Source: Candidatus Saccharibacteria bacterium UBA4387 (lineage in GTDB: Bacteria; Patescibacteriota; Saccharimonadia; Saccharimonadales; Saccharimonadaceae). Taken from it: a stretch of 11,057 bases of DNA. The stretch covers positions 1 through 11,057 of the forward strand of contig DGRN01000017.1 in NCBI GenBank assembly GCA_002391075.1, read 5' to 3'. This document shows, piece by piece, positions 10,421 through 11,057 of the stretch; the first letter of the stretch is position 1; the number at the start of each line of letters is the position of its first letter. Made by a program: the position numbers and the translations under genes. Under the pieces are notes generated by a model. The model was not told the DNA's origin. It searched no databases and saw only the letters and a program-made list of their open reading frames with translations.

Positions 10421-11057
10421 AGTTAAGTCAATGCATAAAAAGGTACATAAGGGCACTGATAGTGGATGCCTTGACATTTGCAACCGATGAAGGCCGTAGA
10501 ACTCTGCGATAAGCTTCGGGGAACTGAGAACAAGTTTTGATCCGGAGATTGCCGAATGGGGAAACCTAATACAAGTCATGTTGTATTGCCGTTAGCTGAA
10601 CACATAGGCTAATGAGACGGGAACCAGCCGAACTGAATCATCTTAGTAGGTTGAGGAAAAGAAAGTAACCAACGATTCCGAAAGTAGTGGCGAGCGAAAT
10701 TGGAACAGTCCAAACCTCAAGATAACCATACGGGTTTACGCCCAGAGTTATTAGGGGTGTTGCGTGTTTATACAATTTTTATGCTGAGTGGTTAAAGCGA
10801 TTTGACTGTTCGGCATAAAAACCAACAGCGTAAACTGAGTGGATAAGTATCTTAGTTGTTAGCGGAAGCGTTTGAATGGCGCGCCAAAGATGGTGAAAGC
10901 CCAGTATGCGAAAACAACTTTTGAACTTATATGTATTTTCACAAGTAAAACGGGGCACGAGAAACCCTGTTCGAATCCGGCAGGACCACCTGCCAAGACT
11001 AAATATTGCAAATGATCGATAGCGAACTAGTACAGTGATGGAAAGGTGAAAAGAACC
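10421..11057 (+). rRNA. rrl: 23S ribosomal RNA, 5' part (cut by window edge)
   Basis: Conserved domain I blocks are plain: GTGGATGCC (10452-10460), GATGAAGGCCGTAGAA, GATCCGGAGATTGCCGAATG ending near 10558, GGGGAAACC, TAGTGGCGAGCGAA (10685-10698), GGACCACC, and the closing GGAAAGGTGAAAAGAACC at the edge. The mature 5' end is uncertain. GTTAAGT at 10422 matches the usual first helix strand (GGTTAAGT in Bacillus), but then about 18 extra nt precede AAGGGCAC. If that stretch is leader, the gene starts near 10443. An enlarged helix is present at 10776-10821. The gene starts a transcription unit by itself; 16S rRNA is not in the preceding 10 kb. Confidence 0.95.

Noticed and set aside
10970..10995. 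GTTCGAATCC, a tRNA T-loop match
   Set aside because: It lies inside conserved 23S domain I sequence, before GGACCACC, and no acceptor stem surrounds it.
1..11057. CRISPR arrays or insertion sequences
   Set aside because: No regularly spaced repeats with unique spacers and no transposase-like protein were seen; the only clear non-coding direct repeat is the 36-nt pair.

Overview
The window looks like chromosomal DNA of a small-genome bacterium of the Patescibacteria/CPR group, most likely Candidatus Saccharibacteria. This is inferred from gene content and style, not from a database match. The main hints are a 23S rRNA gene that starts as its own transcription unit with no 16S gene before it, a DHH phosphoesterase with an altered first motif, a small two-helix membrane protein of a kind I associate with CPR genomes, and compact fermentative genes. 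The standard genetic code reads cleanly throughout.

Left part (1-2351), accessory. The C-terminal 575 residues of a type III restriction (Res-like) helicase-nuclease enter from the left edge. A DUF3800 protein follows. The DNA here is more AT-rich than the rest: 28/60 GC at 361-420 and 16/60 at 2041-2100, against 37/60 at 2881-2940. It looks like a defence-type island.

Junction (2352-2628), no protein gene. It holds what looks like a compact minus-strand small-RNA unit with promoter, folded body and terminator. Diverging from it is a plus-strand unit carrying two copies of a 36-nt hairpin repeat and ending in a terminator. A diverged relative of the hairpin lies between the restriction gene and the DUF3800 gene.

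Core part (2629-10004). An NrnA-like DHH phosphoesterase is followed by a consensus promoter driving a structured non-coding RNA of about 230 nt that ends in a strong terminator. Next come a phosphoketolase split into two overlapping genes and a divergent acetate kinase. Together these would turn xylulose-5-P or fructose-6-P into acetyl phosphate, and then into acetate and ATP. A convergent two-helix membrane protein and a divergent M1 aminopeptidase complete the section.

Right part (10005-11057). The aminopeptidase terminator is followed by phased A-tracts, a promoter, a hairpin-rich leader of about 200 nt and the 5' part of 23S rRNA, which runs off the window.

One pattern joins the protein genes. 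Six of them (DUF3800, DHH, phosphoketolase N-part, acetate kinase, membrane protein, aminopeptidase) have a -10 hexamer exactly 6 nt before the ATG, and five of the six have an extended TGN -10. This predicts leaderless mRNAs that begin at the A of the start codon. The only complete gene with a clear Shine-Dalgarno sequence is the internal phosphoketolase C-part gene.
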